Both the position numbers and the translations under genes were made by a program. Shown here piece after piece: positions 44,709 to 55,000 of a stretch of 64,000 nt of DNA. The notes beneath the pieces are model-generated. The model ran no database searches. It was not told where the DNA came from and saw only the letters and a list, made by a program, of their open reading frames with translations. The stretch is from Gp6-AA40 sp963742105. GTDB lineage: Bacteria > Acidobacteriota > Vicinamibacteria > Vicinamibacterales > UBA2999. Each line of letters starts with the position of its first letter. Position 1 is the stretch's first letter. The DNA lies in NCBI GenBank assembly GCA_963742105.1, contig CAVUKN010000007.1:248001-312000 (forward strand), given 5' to 3'.

Positions 44709-47357
44709 GTGATCTCCCCAGGCACGCGGCTCGGCCCGTACGACGTCGAGGCACCACTCGGTTCCGGTGGTGCCGGCGAGGTCTATCGGGCCCGTGACAC
44801 GCGGCTTGGCCGCGCCGTCGCGATCAAGGTCCTGAATACCGATCGCAGCGACGCACCGGCGCTGCGCGAGCGTCTCCAGCGCGAAGCCCGCGCGATCTCT
44901 CAGCTCGCGCACCCGCACATCTGCACGCTCTTCGACATCGGGGCCACCCCGGACGGCGTCAGCTACATGGTCATGGAACTGCTCGAAGGCGAGACGCTCG
45001 AGCAGGTGATTACGCGCGGCGGGTTGCCATTACCGCAGGCCATCCTCTACGGCGCCCAGATCGCGGACGCGTTGGGCGCGGCCCACCGAGCGGGCATCGT
45101 TCACGGCGATCTCAAACCCGGCAACGTGATGATCACGCGCGGCGGCGTCAAGCTACTCGATTTCGGGCTCGCGACCGAACGCCCGCGGATGGCAGCGCCG
45201 TCGGCGCCCGACCAGGTCACGCGGACGACGGTGATTGCGCCCGAGCCCGGTATCGCCGGCACCCTGCAGTACCTTGCCCCGGAACAGATCGAAGGGCGAC
45301 CGGCCGACGAACGCAGCGACATCTTTTCCTGCGGCGCCGTGATCTACGAGATGGCGACCGGCCGGAAGGCCTTCGCCGGACTGACTCCCGCCAGCGTCAT
45401 CGCCGCCATTCTCCGGGAAGAGCCGGCGTCGATGACCACGGTGCGGCCTGAGACTCCACCGGGGCTGGAGCGGCTGGTCCGGGCGTGTCTGATGAAAGAC
45501 CCGGCTGACCGCTGGCAGAATGCCGCCGATCTGGCGCGCGAACTGGGTTGGCTGGAAACGTCTCCTGCGAGCGGTCGCGGATTAGATGTGGCGAGACCGG
45601 CATGGCTGATCTGGATTGCCGCCGCGGCGGCGCTGCTGCTCGTCGTGGCTGTGGCGCTGCTGGCGCGAGAGTACCTGCGGTCGCCACCCCGCCCGCCTGG
45701 CGAAGTCGCTCGAACCTCGGTGCTGATGCCGGAAGGCCTCCAATTTCCCGCCGGGAGCACGCTTGGCGGCGTCGGCCGATTCGCCATCTCACCAAACGGA
45801 CGACGGCTGGTGTTCGTCGGCGTCGATGCCAACGGCAACCAGATGCTCTGGCTTCGACCGCTGGATGCCCTCTCGGCGACGCCCATTCCCGGCACGGCCG
45901 GAGGATCCTCCCCGTTCTGGTCGCCCGATTCGGAGAGCATCGCGTTCTTTGCCCAGGGACAGTTGCGCGCGATCACCCTGCCGGGCGGCGAACCACGAGT
46001 CATCGCGTCCCCGGCGTTCAACGCGACCGGATCGTGGCGCGGCGACACCATCCTCTTCACGCCGACGCCGAACTCGCCGATCACGCGCGTGTCCGCCAGC
46101 GGTGGAACACCGAAAGCGGTGACCACGCTCGACAAGCAGGCGGGTGACGTCGTCCATCGCAGTCCGTCCTTTCTGCCGGACGGGCGCCACTTCCTCTACG
46201 TTGCGGTCGCGGCACGCCCCGGCGGCACGGCGCCGCGTGCCGTGTTTGCCGGCTCGATCGACGAGAAGGACGGCCCCCCGCGGCAGGTGCTGGAGAGCGG
46301 CTCGACGGTCAGATACGCGGATGGGTACCTCGTATCGCTGCGTGAGAACGCGCTGGTCGCGCAGCCGTTCGACCCGGATCGTCTGGTGCTCACCGGTGAC
46401 CCGCGCACGATCGCCGATCAGGTCGAGTTGAGCGGGGTTGCGTCCGCGACGTTCGGATTCTCGAACACGGGTGCGCTCGTCTACCAGACGTCGAGTGATG
46501 GCTCCGAGCTGGTGTGGGTGGATCGGCAGGGCCGCCGCCTCGATTCGGTCGGCGAGCCGGGTCATTACGGTGATCTCGAGCTCTCCCCCGATCGGCGGCA
46601 GATCGCGGTCAGCATGCTCGATCCGGGCGTCAGCACTCGCGACGTCTGGACCGTCGATCTCGCGCGTGGTGTGCGCACCCGTCTCACGACGGATCGTGCC
46701 GAAGACGTGGCGCCCGTGTGGTCCGGCGATGGGACACGCATCGCCTTCTCGTCGAACCGCACCGGTCACTTCGAGATCTACCAGAAGTCCGCCAGCGGCA
46801 TCGGCGGTGAGGAGCTGCTCAAAGGCGCTGAGGGCGAGGGGTACCCGTCGGCGTGGGCGCCCGACGGGGCACTGTTGTTCTGGACGTTCGTCGGCCCCGA
46901 TGGCGGACTCAAGCGCCTGGTCGGCGAGGGGCCGGCAGAGACCTGGCTTCGTGGGCCGGCGAGTCAGGCCACGGTATCGGCCGACGGTCGGTGGGCGTTG
47001 TACATGTCGGCGGAGAGCGGGCGGCCCGAAGTCTATGTGACCGATTACCCGTCGCACCAGTGGCGCACTCAACTGTCGCTCGCCGGGGGCCTGTTGCCTC
47101 GGTGGCGGGCCGACGGACGCGAGGTGTACTACGTGGCGCGCGACAACAAGCTGATGGCCGTGTCGATCACGGCGCATGGCAATCGCGTGACGCTGGGTGA
47201 CGCGAATCCCCTGTTTGACGTGCGACCGGTCAGCCGCGGCCTGTTCTACGCCCCGACGGCGGAAGGCGAGCGATTCCTGATCAACATGCTCCGCGACGCC
47301 AGCGCTGCCGCGTCCCTGACATTCGTGCAGGACTGGAGCGCGGCGCTGCAGCCGTGA
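44709..47357 (+). CDS. Membrane Ser/Thr protein kinase with extracytoplasmic TolB-like propeller
   Basis: 882 residues from GTG 44709. Kinase domain 8-280: Gly loop LGSGGAGEVYRA, ATP lysine K40, HGDLKPGN catalytic loop (the usual HRD is HGD at 132-134, so a non-RD kinase), DFGLA at 151-155 and APEQ at 190-193. Membrane helix about 298-319. The C-terminal 560 residues are WD40/PD40-type propeller blades (SPDSESIAFF, LSPDRRQIAVSM, WSGDGTRIAFSSNRTG). This architecture is highly expanded in Acidobacteria. It senses an envelope signal and phosphorylates cytoplasmic targets, probably including the neighbouring FHA protein. Its stop overlaps the next start (GTGA). Confidence 0.93.
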   Translation: MISPGTRLGPYDVEAPLGSGGAGEVYRARDTRLGRAVAIKVLNTDRSDAPALRERLQREARAISQLAHPHICTLFDIGATPDGVSYMVMELLEGETLEQVITRGGLPLPQAILYGAQIADALGAAHRAGIVHGDLKPGNVMITRGGVKLLDFGLATERPRMAAPSAPDQVTRTTVIAPEPGIAGTLQYLAPEQIEGRPADERSDIFSCGAVIYEMATGRKAFAGLTPASVIAAILREEPASMTTVRPETPPGLERLVRACLMKDPADRWQNAADLARELGWLETSPASGRGLDVARPAWLIWIAAAAALLLVVAVALLAREYLRSPPRPPGEVARTSVLMPEGLQFPAGSTLGGVGRFAISPNGRRLVFVGVDANGNQMLWLRPLDALSATPIPGTAGGSSPFWSPDSESIAFFAQGQLRAITLPGGEPRVIASPAFNATGSWRGDTILFTPTPNSPITRVSASGGTPKAVTTLDKQAGDVVHRSPSFLPDGRHFLYVAVAARPGGTAPRAVFAGSIDEKDGPPRQVLESGSTVRYADGYLVSLRENALVAQPFDPDRLVLTGDPRTIADQVELSGVASATFGFSNTGALVYQTSSDGSELVWVDRQGRRLDSVGEPGHYGDLELSPDRRQIAVSMLDPGVSTRDVWTVDLARGVRTRLTTDRAEDVAPVWSGDGTRIAFSSNRTGHFEIYQKSASGIGGEELLKGAEGEGYPSAWAPDGALLFWTFVGPDGGLKRLVGEGPAETWLRGPASQATVSADGRWALYMSAESGRPEVYVTDYPSHQWRTQLSLAGGLLPRWRADGREVYYVARDNKLMAVSITAHGNRVTLGDANPLFDVRPVSRGLFYAPTAEGERFLINMLRDASAAASLTFVQDWSAALQP

Positions 47358-49030
47358 CCACCGCACGGCCGCGGCTCGTCGTCCTCGACGCTGCGGGTCG
47401 CCGGGTCGTCCCGGTGGACAAGCCTGAGTTTCATATCGGCCGTGGCACCGACGCGGATCTGCAGATTGGCGACGCAAATGTGTCGCGCACTCACGCCAGC
47501 ATCGTCACCGACGTCGCCGGCTATCTGCTTCGCGACCGTTCGCGGACGGGGACGAAGGTCAATGGCGTGCCGATCGTCGAACAGCGACTGCACCACGGCG
47601 ACGAGATCGAGATCGCCCGCAGCGCCGTCCTGATGTTTCTCACCCGTCCACCGGATCAGCCCGGCGTCCGGCTGCAGGCGTCCGACCTGCGACCGATCGC
47701 CGCGCTGCTCGAATCGTTGCGCGCGATGGGGGGCGAGCGGGTCCTGGACGAGGTGCTGACGCTGGTCCTCGACGCCGCCATTGAGACGTCCGATGCCGAA
47801 CGCGGCTTCATCATGCTGGCGGATGCCTCGGGGCGCCTCGAAATGCAGATGGCGCGCGCGGCGGATCACGTGTCGCTGCCGCGGGAGGCAGAAGCGATCA
47901 GCCGGAAGATCCCGGAACAGGTCTTCGCGACCGGCGAGGCGATGGTCGTCACGGACCTCCTCGAAGGTGACCTCGCCACGGTCCACACCGGCACGGTCGC
48001 ACTCGGCATCCGCCACATTCTTTGCGTTCCGCTCCGCACGGTCCGCTACGTCGATCGCGGGCCAGAGCGCGGGGCGGCGGTTCCCAGGCCCGCCGAATAC
48101 GAAGGAGCGTCCGGGAAAGTCGGGGTCCTGTATCTCGACAGCCGCTCGAAGGGACGCCTGCTGTCGGCGGCGTCGCGGGCCGAGATCGAGGCGCTCGCCC
48201 GGGAAGCCGCGCTGGCGATCGAGAACGCCCGCCTGTATCAGCAGGAAATCGAGAAGGAGCGGCTCGATCGCGAACTGGCCAGCGCCTCGCGCATCCAGCA
48301 GGCACTGCTGCCCGAGCCCCGCCGCGCCGGCGCGTTCTTCGAGGCCGTCGGGTCATCGATTCCGAGTCGCGTGATCGGCGGGGACTTCTTCGATTACCAG
48401 GCGCTCGCGGACGATGCCCTCGGGCTGGCGATTGGTGACATCACCGGCAAGGGACCGCCCGCCGCGCTCCTGACGGCGCTCGTGCAGGGGCTGCTCGCGG
48501 CGGAGTCGCTGACCGCCCAGAAGCCGAACGCGGCGATTGCGGTCATCAATCGTGTTCTGTTGGCGCGTCCGATCGAATCCCGATTCCTCTCCCTGTTTCT
48601 AAGCGCGCTCGCACCCGACGGCCGCTTCGAGTATTGCAATGCCGGGCAGAACCCGCCGCTGCTGTTCACGACGCGGGGACAGGTGATCCGCCTCGAGACT
48701 GGCGGCACGCTGATCGGCGCATTTCCGCAAGCCGTGTTCGAGCTGGGTGAGGTCCGCCTGCAGAGTGGCGACACTGTTGTCCTCTATAGCGATGGCGTCA
48801 GCGAGGCGGCGGATCCGGCGGGCGAGGAGTTTGGCGAAGATCGCATCATGGCGACGGTACGCGACGTGCTCGATCGGCCGCCGCAGGACATCCTCGACGC
48901 CCTGTTCGCGTCGCTTCGTGATTTCACCCGCGATGCGGGCTCCCATGACGACATGACGGCCGTCGTGCTGCGGTATCGCGCGCCGGCCGGTTCCTCCGCG
49001 CCGCGGACCCGAGAAGGTCCGCCTACGTAA
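47354..49030 (+). CDS. FHA-GAF-SpoIIE type PP2C phosphatase
   Basis: 558 residues. FHA domain at about 8-100 (HIGRGTDADLQI, VSRTHASIV, with the phosphothreonine-binding R, S and H), GAF domain at about 125-290 (ERGFIMLADASG, GIRHILCVPLR, GVLYLDSRSKG), and a SpoIIE/PP2C phosphatase at about 310-545 (metal Asp in IGGDFFDYQ, AIGDITGKGPPAALL, NAGQNPPLL, LYSDGVSEA, DDMTAVVLRY). It would bind phospho-Thr made by the upstream kinase and dephosphorylate a target such as an anti-sigma antagonist. Translationally coupled to the kinase gene, which makes a kinase/phosphatase pair likely. Confidence 0.93.
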   Translation: MTTARPRLVVLDAAGRRVVPVDKPEFHIGRGTDADLQIGDANVSRTHASIVTDVAGYLLRDRSRTGTKVNGVPIVEQRLHHGDEIEIARSAVLMFLTRPPDQPGVRLQASDLRPIAALLESLRAMGGERVLDEVLTLVLDAAIETSDAERGFIMLADASGRLEMQMARAADHVSLPREAEAISRKIPEQVFATGEAMVVTDLLEGDLATVHTGTVALGIRHILCVPLRTVRYVDRGPERGAAVPRPAEYEGASGKVGVLYLDSRSKGRLLSAASRAEIEALAREAALAIENARLYQQEIEKERLDRELASASRIQQALLPEPRRAGAFFEAVGSSIPSRVIGGDFFDYQALADDALGLAIGDITGKGPPAALLTALVQGLLAAESLTAQKPNAAIAVINRVLLARPIESRFLSLFLSALAPDGRFEYCNAGQNPPLLFTTRGQVIRLETGGTLIGAFPQAVFELGEVRLQSGDTVVLYSDGVSEAADPAGEEFGEDRIMATVRDVLDRPPQDILDALFASLRDFTRDAGSHDDMTAVVLRYRAPAGSSAPRTREGPPT

Positions 49031-49033
49031 GAC

Positions 49034-49735
49034 ATGCCCCGCTGGCGACACCTCGAGCGCGCAGAACTGAAGCTCCTCGTCACCGGCCTCGCCCTGTGCG
49101 GTCTGCTGCTTCTTTTCATCAGACTGGCGAGCGAGGTGATGGAAGGCGATACCCAGGCCCTCGATGTGCAGATCCTCCGCAGTCTTCGCAGCGCTGCCGA
49201 TCCCGCGCTGCCGATCGGGCCGGCCTGGATGGAGGGCGTTCTCATCGACGTGACCGCCCTCGGCAGCCCCGTGGTGCTGGGGCTCGTCGTTCTGATCATT
49301 ACTGGATATCTGCTGCTCGAGACCCGTTACGTCACGGCGATGATTGTCCTGGCGTCATCGATCTCCGGAGAAATCCTGGACGAGGCGCTCAAAATGCTGT
49401 TCGAGCGGCCGCGGCCCGCGGTCGTGCCGCATCTTCGAACCGTGGTGACCGCGAGTTTTCCGAGCGGCCACGCGATGGAATCGGCGATCATCTACCTGAC
49501 GCTGGGTGCTCTGCTGATGCGTGTGGTGGAAGGTCGGATCACGAAGATCTATTGCATGGCGATGGCCATGCTGCTCACGCTGATCGTGGGCGTGTCGCGG
49601 GTGTTTCTCGGCGTGCATTATCCGAGCGACGTCCTCGGCGGCTGGATGCTCGGATTCTTCTGGGCCGCCGTGACCTTTCTTGTCACCCGACGCTTCGAAC
49701 GGGCCGTCGATCGCGAGCGCGAGCACGTCGAATGA
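49034..49735 (+). CDS. Phosphatase PAP2 family membrane protein
   Basis: 233 residues with about six membrane helices. The three phosphatase motifs are present: KMLFERPRP (KxxxxxxRP), PSGH in ASFPSGHAMES and SRVFLGVHYPSD (SRxxxxxHxxxD). Family members remove phosphate from phosphatidic acid, phosphatidylglycerophosphate or undecaprenyl pyrophosphate; the last is common in bacteria. It lies 3 bp after the phosphatase gene and overlaps the RecQ start by ATGA. Confidence 0.93.
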   Translation: MPRWRHLERAELKLLVTGLALCGLLLLFIRLASEVMEGDTQALDVQILRSLRSAADPALPIGPAWMEGVLIDVTALGSPVVLGLVVLIITGYLLLETRYVTAMIVLASSISGEILDEALKMLFERPRPAVVPHLRTVVTASFPSGHAMESAIIYLTLGALLMRVVEGRITKIYCMAMAMLLTLIVGVSRVFLGVHYPSDVLGGWMLGFFWAAVTFLVTRRFERAVDREREHVE

Positions 49736-51555
49736 CGCACACGACGGCGCTCCTGCAGATCCTCGAGAAGTACTGGGGATACACCGAATTCCGTCCACTG
49801 CAGCAGGACGCGATGGAGGCGGTGCTGGCGCATCGCGACTCGGTGGTGGTGATGCCGACGGGCGGTGGCAAGTCGCTCTGCTTCCAGGCCCCCGCCCTCA
49901 TGCACGATGGCATGGCCGTCGTCATCTCGCCGCTCATTTCGCTGATGAAGGACCAGGTGGACACGCTGATCGGCAACGGTGTCCCCGCCGCGCTGTTCAA
50001 CAGCTCGCTCTCCGGTGGCGAGAAGAGTCGCGTGACCACCGGCATCCGCCAGGGCGACTACCGGCTGCTGTATGTGTCGCCAGAACGGCTCGTCGGTGAT
50101 GGCGGGGAAGCGTTCGTCTCGCTGCTGTCGCAGGCGCGCGTCAGTTTCGTCGCCGTCGACGAGGCGCACTGCATCAGCCAGTGGGGTCACGACTTCCGTC
50201 CGGAATACCGTCAGCTCGGGCGGTTGCGCGACCGGCTTCCCGGTGTCAGCGTTCACGCCTACACGGCAACCGCCACCGCGAGGGTCCGTCGGGATATTGC
50301 GGCTCAGTTGTCGCTGCGCCAGCCGCACGAGTTCGTCGGCTCGTTCGATCGGCCCAATCTCGTATACCGTGTGCTGCCCCGCGCATCGCTCAAGAAACAG
50401 TTGGTCGAGGTGCTGGGCCGCCATCGCGCCGAAGCCGGCATCATCTACTGCACGTCGCGGCGCGAGGTCGACGCGTTAGCCGCATGGCTCACCGAGACCG
50501 GTGTTCCTGCGTTGCCGTATCACGCCGGGCTGTCCGACGCAGAGCGCACGGCCAATCAGGACGCGTTCATCAGTGAGCGTGTCGACATCGTCGTCGCCAC
50601 CGTCGCATTCGGGATGGGGATCGACCGCTCGAACGTCCGCTTCGTCGTGCATGCCGGATCGCCACGGTCGCTCGAACACTACCAGCAGGAATCCGGTCGC
50701 GCGGGCCGCGACGGGCTCGAGGCCGAGTGTCTGCTGATCTATTCCGGCGCCGACTTCATGCGCTGGCGGACGATGCTCGAGCGAAATGGTGAGCTGAACG
50801 AGGCAAACACGACGCTGCTGCGCCACATGGAGCGGTATGCGAGCGGCGTCGGATGTCGTCACCGCCACCTGTCGGGCTACTTCGGTGATCACCTGGTCGC
50901 CGGTTCGTGCTCGGCTTGCGACGTGTGTCTGGGTGAACTCGAGGCAGCGGCCTCGCCGACGACGCTGGCCCGCAAGATCCTGTCGTGCATCTTCCGAGTC
51001 GGCCAGCGATTTGGTGCGATGCACGTCGCCAACGTGCTGCGCGGCCATGCCAGCGAACAGGTCGTCGCTCGCGGGCACGACAAGCTCTCGACGTTTGCGC
51101 TGTTGCCCGGCGCGTCGGTTGCCGAACTGCGCGGCTACATCGAACAGCTCTGCGGTGCCGGCTTCCTCCAGCAGACAGACGACGCGTATCCCGTGCTCGC
51201 GCTCACCGGCCGCGGGCTTCGCCTGCTCAAGGACGAGGCGAGCGCGCCCGATCTGCGACTGGCGCGGCAGCGAACACCGAAGCGCAACGAACCGCGGACG
51301 CGTTCGCGCGTCGAAGCCGAGTCGTGGCAGGGCGTCGATCGCGGTCTGTTCGACCGGCTGCGCGAGCTGCGGCTGGAAGTCGCCCGCGAGCGTGGCGTGC
51401 CCCCGTACGTCATCTTCCACGACGCGACGCTGCGCGAAATGGCCCGGCTGCGTCCCACTTCGGTTTCCGCGCTGCTGCACGTGAAAGGCGTGGGCGCGCG
51501 CAAGGCGGAGGATCTCGGCAACCTCTTCCTCGAGGTCATTCGCCGCTCAGCGTGA
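49732..51555 (+). CDS. recQ: RecQ family ATP-dependent DNA helicase
   Basis: 607 residues. Superfamily 2 helicase motifs in order: GYTEFRPLQQDAM (motif 0), PTGGGKS Walker A at 42-48, SPLISLMKDQV, VDEAHCISQWGHDFRPEY, TATATARV, GIIYCTSR, VATVAFGMGIDRSNVRFV and QQESGRAGRDG. The RecQ zinc site follows (GCRHRHLSGYFGD, CSACDVC), then a winged helix and an HRDC domain at about 530-600 (FDRLRELRLEVARERGVPPYVIFHD). Standard length and complete. It unwinds recombination and replication intermediates. Placed in a signalling operon by ATGA overlap, an unusual neighbour set. Confidence 0.95.
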   Translation: MTHTTALLQILEKYWGYTEFRPLQQDAMEAVLAHRDSVVVMPTGGGKSLCFQAPALMHDGMAVVISPLISLMKDQVDTLIGNGVPAALFNSSLSGGEKSRVTTGIRQGDYRLLYVSPERLVGDGGEAFVSLLSQARVSFVAVDEAHCISQWGHDFRPEYRQLGRLRDRLPGVSVHAYTATATARVRRDIAAQLSLRQPHEFVGSFDRPNLVYRVLPRASLKKQLVEVLGRHRAEAGIIYCTSRREVDALAAWLTETGVPALPYHAGLSDAERTANQDAFISERVDIVVATVAFGMGIDRSNVRFVVHAGSPRSLEHYQQESGRAGRDGLEAECLLIYSGADFMRWRTMLERNGELNEANTTLLRHMERYASGVGCRHRHLSGYFGDHLVAGSCSACDVCLGELEAAASPTTLARKILSCIFRVGQRFGAMHVANVLRGHASEQVVARGHDKLSTFALLPGASVAELRGYIEQLCGAGFLQQTDDAYPVLALTGRGLRLLKDEASAPDLRLARQRTPKRNEPRTRSRVEAESWQGVDRGLFDRLRELRLEVARERGVPPYVIFHDATLREMARLRPTSVSALLHVKGVGARKAEDLGNLFLEVIRRSA

Positions 51556-52096
51556 CCGCGGGCGCCCGGTAGTCGAGTTCGAAGGACCGGGCAACGATGT
51601 AAAAGCTTCCAACGAAGGCTTGCCGCCGGGCCGGGTCGACTCGTCCAGAACGTTTGCAGCCGAACGAGAACGGCGTCGAGCATTCCTCCTGTTTGAACGG
51701 CGGACAACTTCGTTCGCCGCCCGACACCTGCGCATAAGCAAACGGCCAGTTCCTTGCTATAGACCGGTCAACCAGCAATGGGCTGCGTCACTGCGCCCGT
51801 TTTCCGGGGGAATCCCGCGGGAACGCTGATGTGATGCGGCTCGTCGGGGTGACCGTCGATCCCCGGCTGTAGAGGATTTCCGGCCCCGCGGGGTTGGCGC
51901 CGGGCTGCGGAACCGGTGATCCTGTTTGGGCGCAGGGGGTGGGGATTCCAGCCTTGACCGGTGGTGCGCCACCGGTGACAATTGAGGCCAAAGTGTTGAA
52001 ATTTCAGGGTGTTCTGCTGATCGAAGCCGGCGCCCTGTGGCGCACTGCCCCCCGACTTCTCTGGCACAACTGACCGGGACGAGAGACCACGCTGTG
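51556..52096. other. 540-bp intergenic region with a hairpin
   Basis: No gene that I can support. Short minus-strand frames (for example 51536-51778) lack a family signature. A perfect hairpin ACCGGTGG-TGCG-CCACCGGT lies at 51957-51976, and GC-rich palindromes (CCCCGCGGGG) at about 51893. This is the leader region of the giant glycan gene at 52097, so the hairpin may be a regulatory structure or the recQ operon terminator. Confidence 0.5.
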
Positions 52097-55000
52097 ATGG
52101 ACACGCGCGTTAGTGGAAAGTTCCTGACTGTTGGAGGCGAGCGGTATCTGATCCGCGGCGTCTCGTACGGAACCTTCGCGCCCGATAAGGATGGGGTTCA
52201 GTTTCCCGGTGCCGATCGGATCGCGGTCGATTTTTCGCTGATGGCGGCGGCCGGCATCAATACCGTTCGCACCTACACGCCACCTCCCGTTCACCTGCTC
52301 GACGAAGCGGCGCGCCACGACCTGCGCGTGATGATCGGGTTGCCATGGTCGCAGCACGTTGCGTTCCTCGACGATCGCGACCTTGCCCGTCGAATTCGGC
52401 GCGAGACCGCTCAGCACGTCCGTACGCTTCGCCACGCATCCGGCGACGTTGATGTTTGCCGTCGGCAACGAGGTTCCGCCGTCAGTGGTGCGATGGCATG
52501 GGAGCCCGCGAGTCGAAGAGTTTCTGCGCGCCCTCTACCAGGACGCGAAGGCCGCCGCGCCCGACAGCCTGCTGACCTACGTCAACTACCCGCCGACGGA
52601 GTACCTCGACACCGAGTGCTTCGACGTGACGTCGTTCAACGTCTACCTGCATCGCGAGTCCGACCTGCGGGCGTACCTCGCGCGACTGCAGCAGGTGGCC
52701 GGGCAACAAGCCGTTGCTACTGGCCGAGGCGGGCGCGGACAGCATCCGCGAAGGGCTTGAAGGCCAGGCGCGTATCACCGCCATGCACCTTCGCGCTGCG
52801 TTCAGCGAGGGCCTGTGTGGCGCGGTTGCCTTCTCGTGGACGGATGAGTGGTGGCGTGGCGGTCATGACGTGGACGACTGGGCCTTCGGCCTGGTCGATC
52901 GTGATCGTCGGCCCAAGCCGGCACTGGCAGCGGTGGCGCGGGCATTCGCGGATGCGCCGTTCTCGGGTGAAGAACAGCAGGAGTGGCCGAAGGTGTCGGT
53001 GGTGGTCTGCGCCTACAACGCGGCCGACACGCTCGACGACTGCCTGGCTTCGCTGCAGCGGCTGGATTACCCGGACTATGAAGTCATCCTGGTCAACGAT
53101 GGCTCTCGCGATCGGACTGGTGAAATCGGTGAACGCTACGCTGAAGAAGCGCGCCTGAGCGATCGGAAGACAGGCCGGATCCGCGTCGTCACCATCCCGA
53201 ACGGTGGCCTGAGCGCGGCCCGCAACGTCGGGCTGGCGGAGGCGACCGGCGAGATCGTCGCCTACACCGACGCTGACGTTCGCGTCGAGCCCGACTGGCT
53301 GACCTACCTGGTGCAGCCGTTCCTCACCTCGGATGTCGTCGGTTCTGGCGGTCCGAACGTGATTCCCGCGGACGATCCCTGGGTTGCCCAGTGCGTCGCG
53401 CGTTCGCCCGGCGGGCCCACGCACGTCCTGCTCGACGATCGGATCGCCGAACACGTTCCCGGCTGCAACATGGCGTTCCGCCGCGACGCGCTGCTTGCCA
53501 TCGATGGTTTCAATCCGGTCTACCTGCGCGCGGGCGATGACGTCGACGTGTGCTGGCGCCTCCAGGCCAAGCATCAGCGGATCGGATTCGCACCATCGGC
53601 GCTCGTCTGGCATCACCATCGGCCATCCGTCAAGGCGTACTGGCGGCAGCAGGTTGGTTACGGCGAAGGCGAGACGTGGCTGGACGCGCACCATCCGGAG
53701 AAGTTCGTGCGCGGCAACATGCTCTGGCGCGGACGGATCTACAGCGCGCTGCCGTTCGTCCGGTCGCTCTCGGGCCGCCGCATCAATACCGGCATCTGGG
53801 GCACGGCCGCGTTCCCGTCCGTATACCGGACCGACGTGCACGGGTTCCAGTTCCTGCCTCATCTCCCGGCGTGGTGGTTCACGTCAACGGCGCTGATGGC
53901 GATCGGGGCCGGCACGCTGCTGTCGCGCTATGTCGTGCTGGCGACGCTTCTCCTCGGGTTGGGGTCGCTCGGCTGGTTGATCACCGTCGCGCGTTGTCTC
54001 CTCTTCGGGTGGAGTTCGGATCTGTCGGGGTTGCCGACGGCCCACCGGCGCACCGCCGCGCTGCGTCATCGCCTCCTGATCGCGTGGATGCACTTCATCC
54101 AGCCGATCGCCCGCTTCCACGGCCGTATCCGCGGCATGTTGAATCCGCCGCCGGTGATCGAATCCGATCGGGTGACGCGATTCCCGTGGAAGGCGCCGGT
54201 GCCATCCGTGGCCGACGTCGTGTCGACCGGCGCTCTGCTCGCTGGCGTCGGCACCGAAGAGAGCTACTGGGGCGCAGGATCGCTGGACGACGCACGATGC
54301 GGTGCTGTCGGAACTGGCAGGCGTGCTTCGTTCGGCGCGTCCGGCCCGCTCGGTGGACATCGACGACGGGTGGCGCGCGGATCGCGACGTGAGCGTGGCG
54401 GTCGGCCGCTGGGGCTGGCTGGATGCACGAGTGCTGCTCGAGGAACACGGCGGGTCGAAGATCCTGTTTCGCGTTGGCACCAAGCTGCGGCCGACGCTGA
54501 AAGGCATCACGCTCGCGCTGACGCTGGCAGTATCGGCCGTGGCGGCGACGAGCGCGGCGATCTTCTTCAAGTGGCCGTGGCTGAGCGTGCCCACCGCGGC
54601 CTTCGTCGCGGTGGTGTTCACGCGCGCGGCGTGGGCGACGACGCGGGCGGTGGCGGTGATGCGCCGAGCCATCGAGCGCGCCACCGAGGCGTCCGGCATG
54701 GTGCGCGTCCCGGTGCGGGCGCACTCGCGGCGGACGCGCCGCCTGAATCCCTACCCGGTCGCGGTGTCGCAGATGGTCCAGACCGTCGTCGCGCTGGCAC
54801 TGACTGGCAGCGCGATGTTGACGGGCAGTTCGGTGCTCAGCGACATCATGACGCTCTCGGCGCGGCGCCCGGTGCCGTTGACGGCGGCCAAGCTGACGCC
54901 CGACTTCGACATCTCGGGATCACTCGCGGTGGCGCCGAATGGCGACCTGTTCTTTGCCGATGGGCGGCAAGGGGTGATCCGCCAGTTCGACACGCGCCCC

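Noticed and set aside
45789..47477. 562-codon antisense frame opposite the kinase propeller
   Set aside because: Arg/Arg-Asp-rich translation with no domain pattern; the plus-strand kinase is intact.
51536..51778. 80-residue minus-strand frame after recQ
   Set aside because: No start signal, no recognised motif, and it overlaps the recQ end; could be a fragment but cannot be supported.
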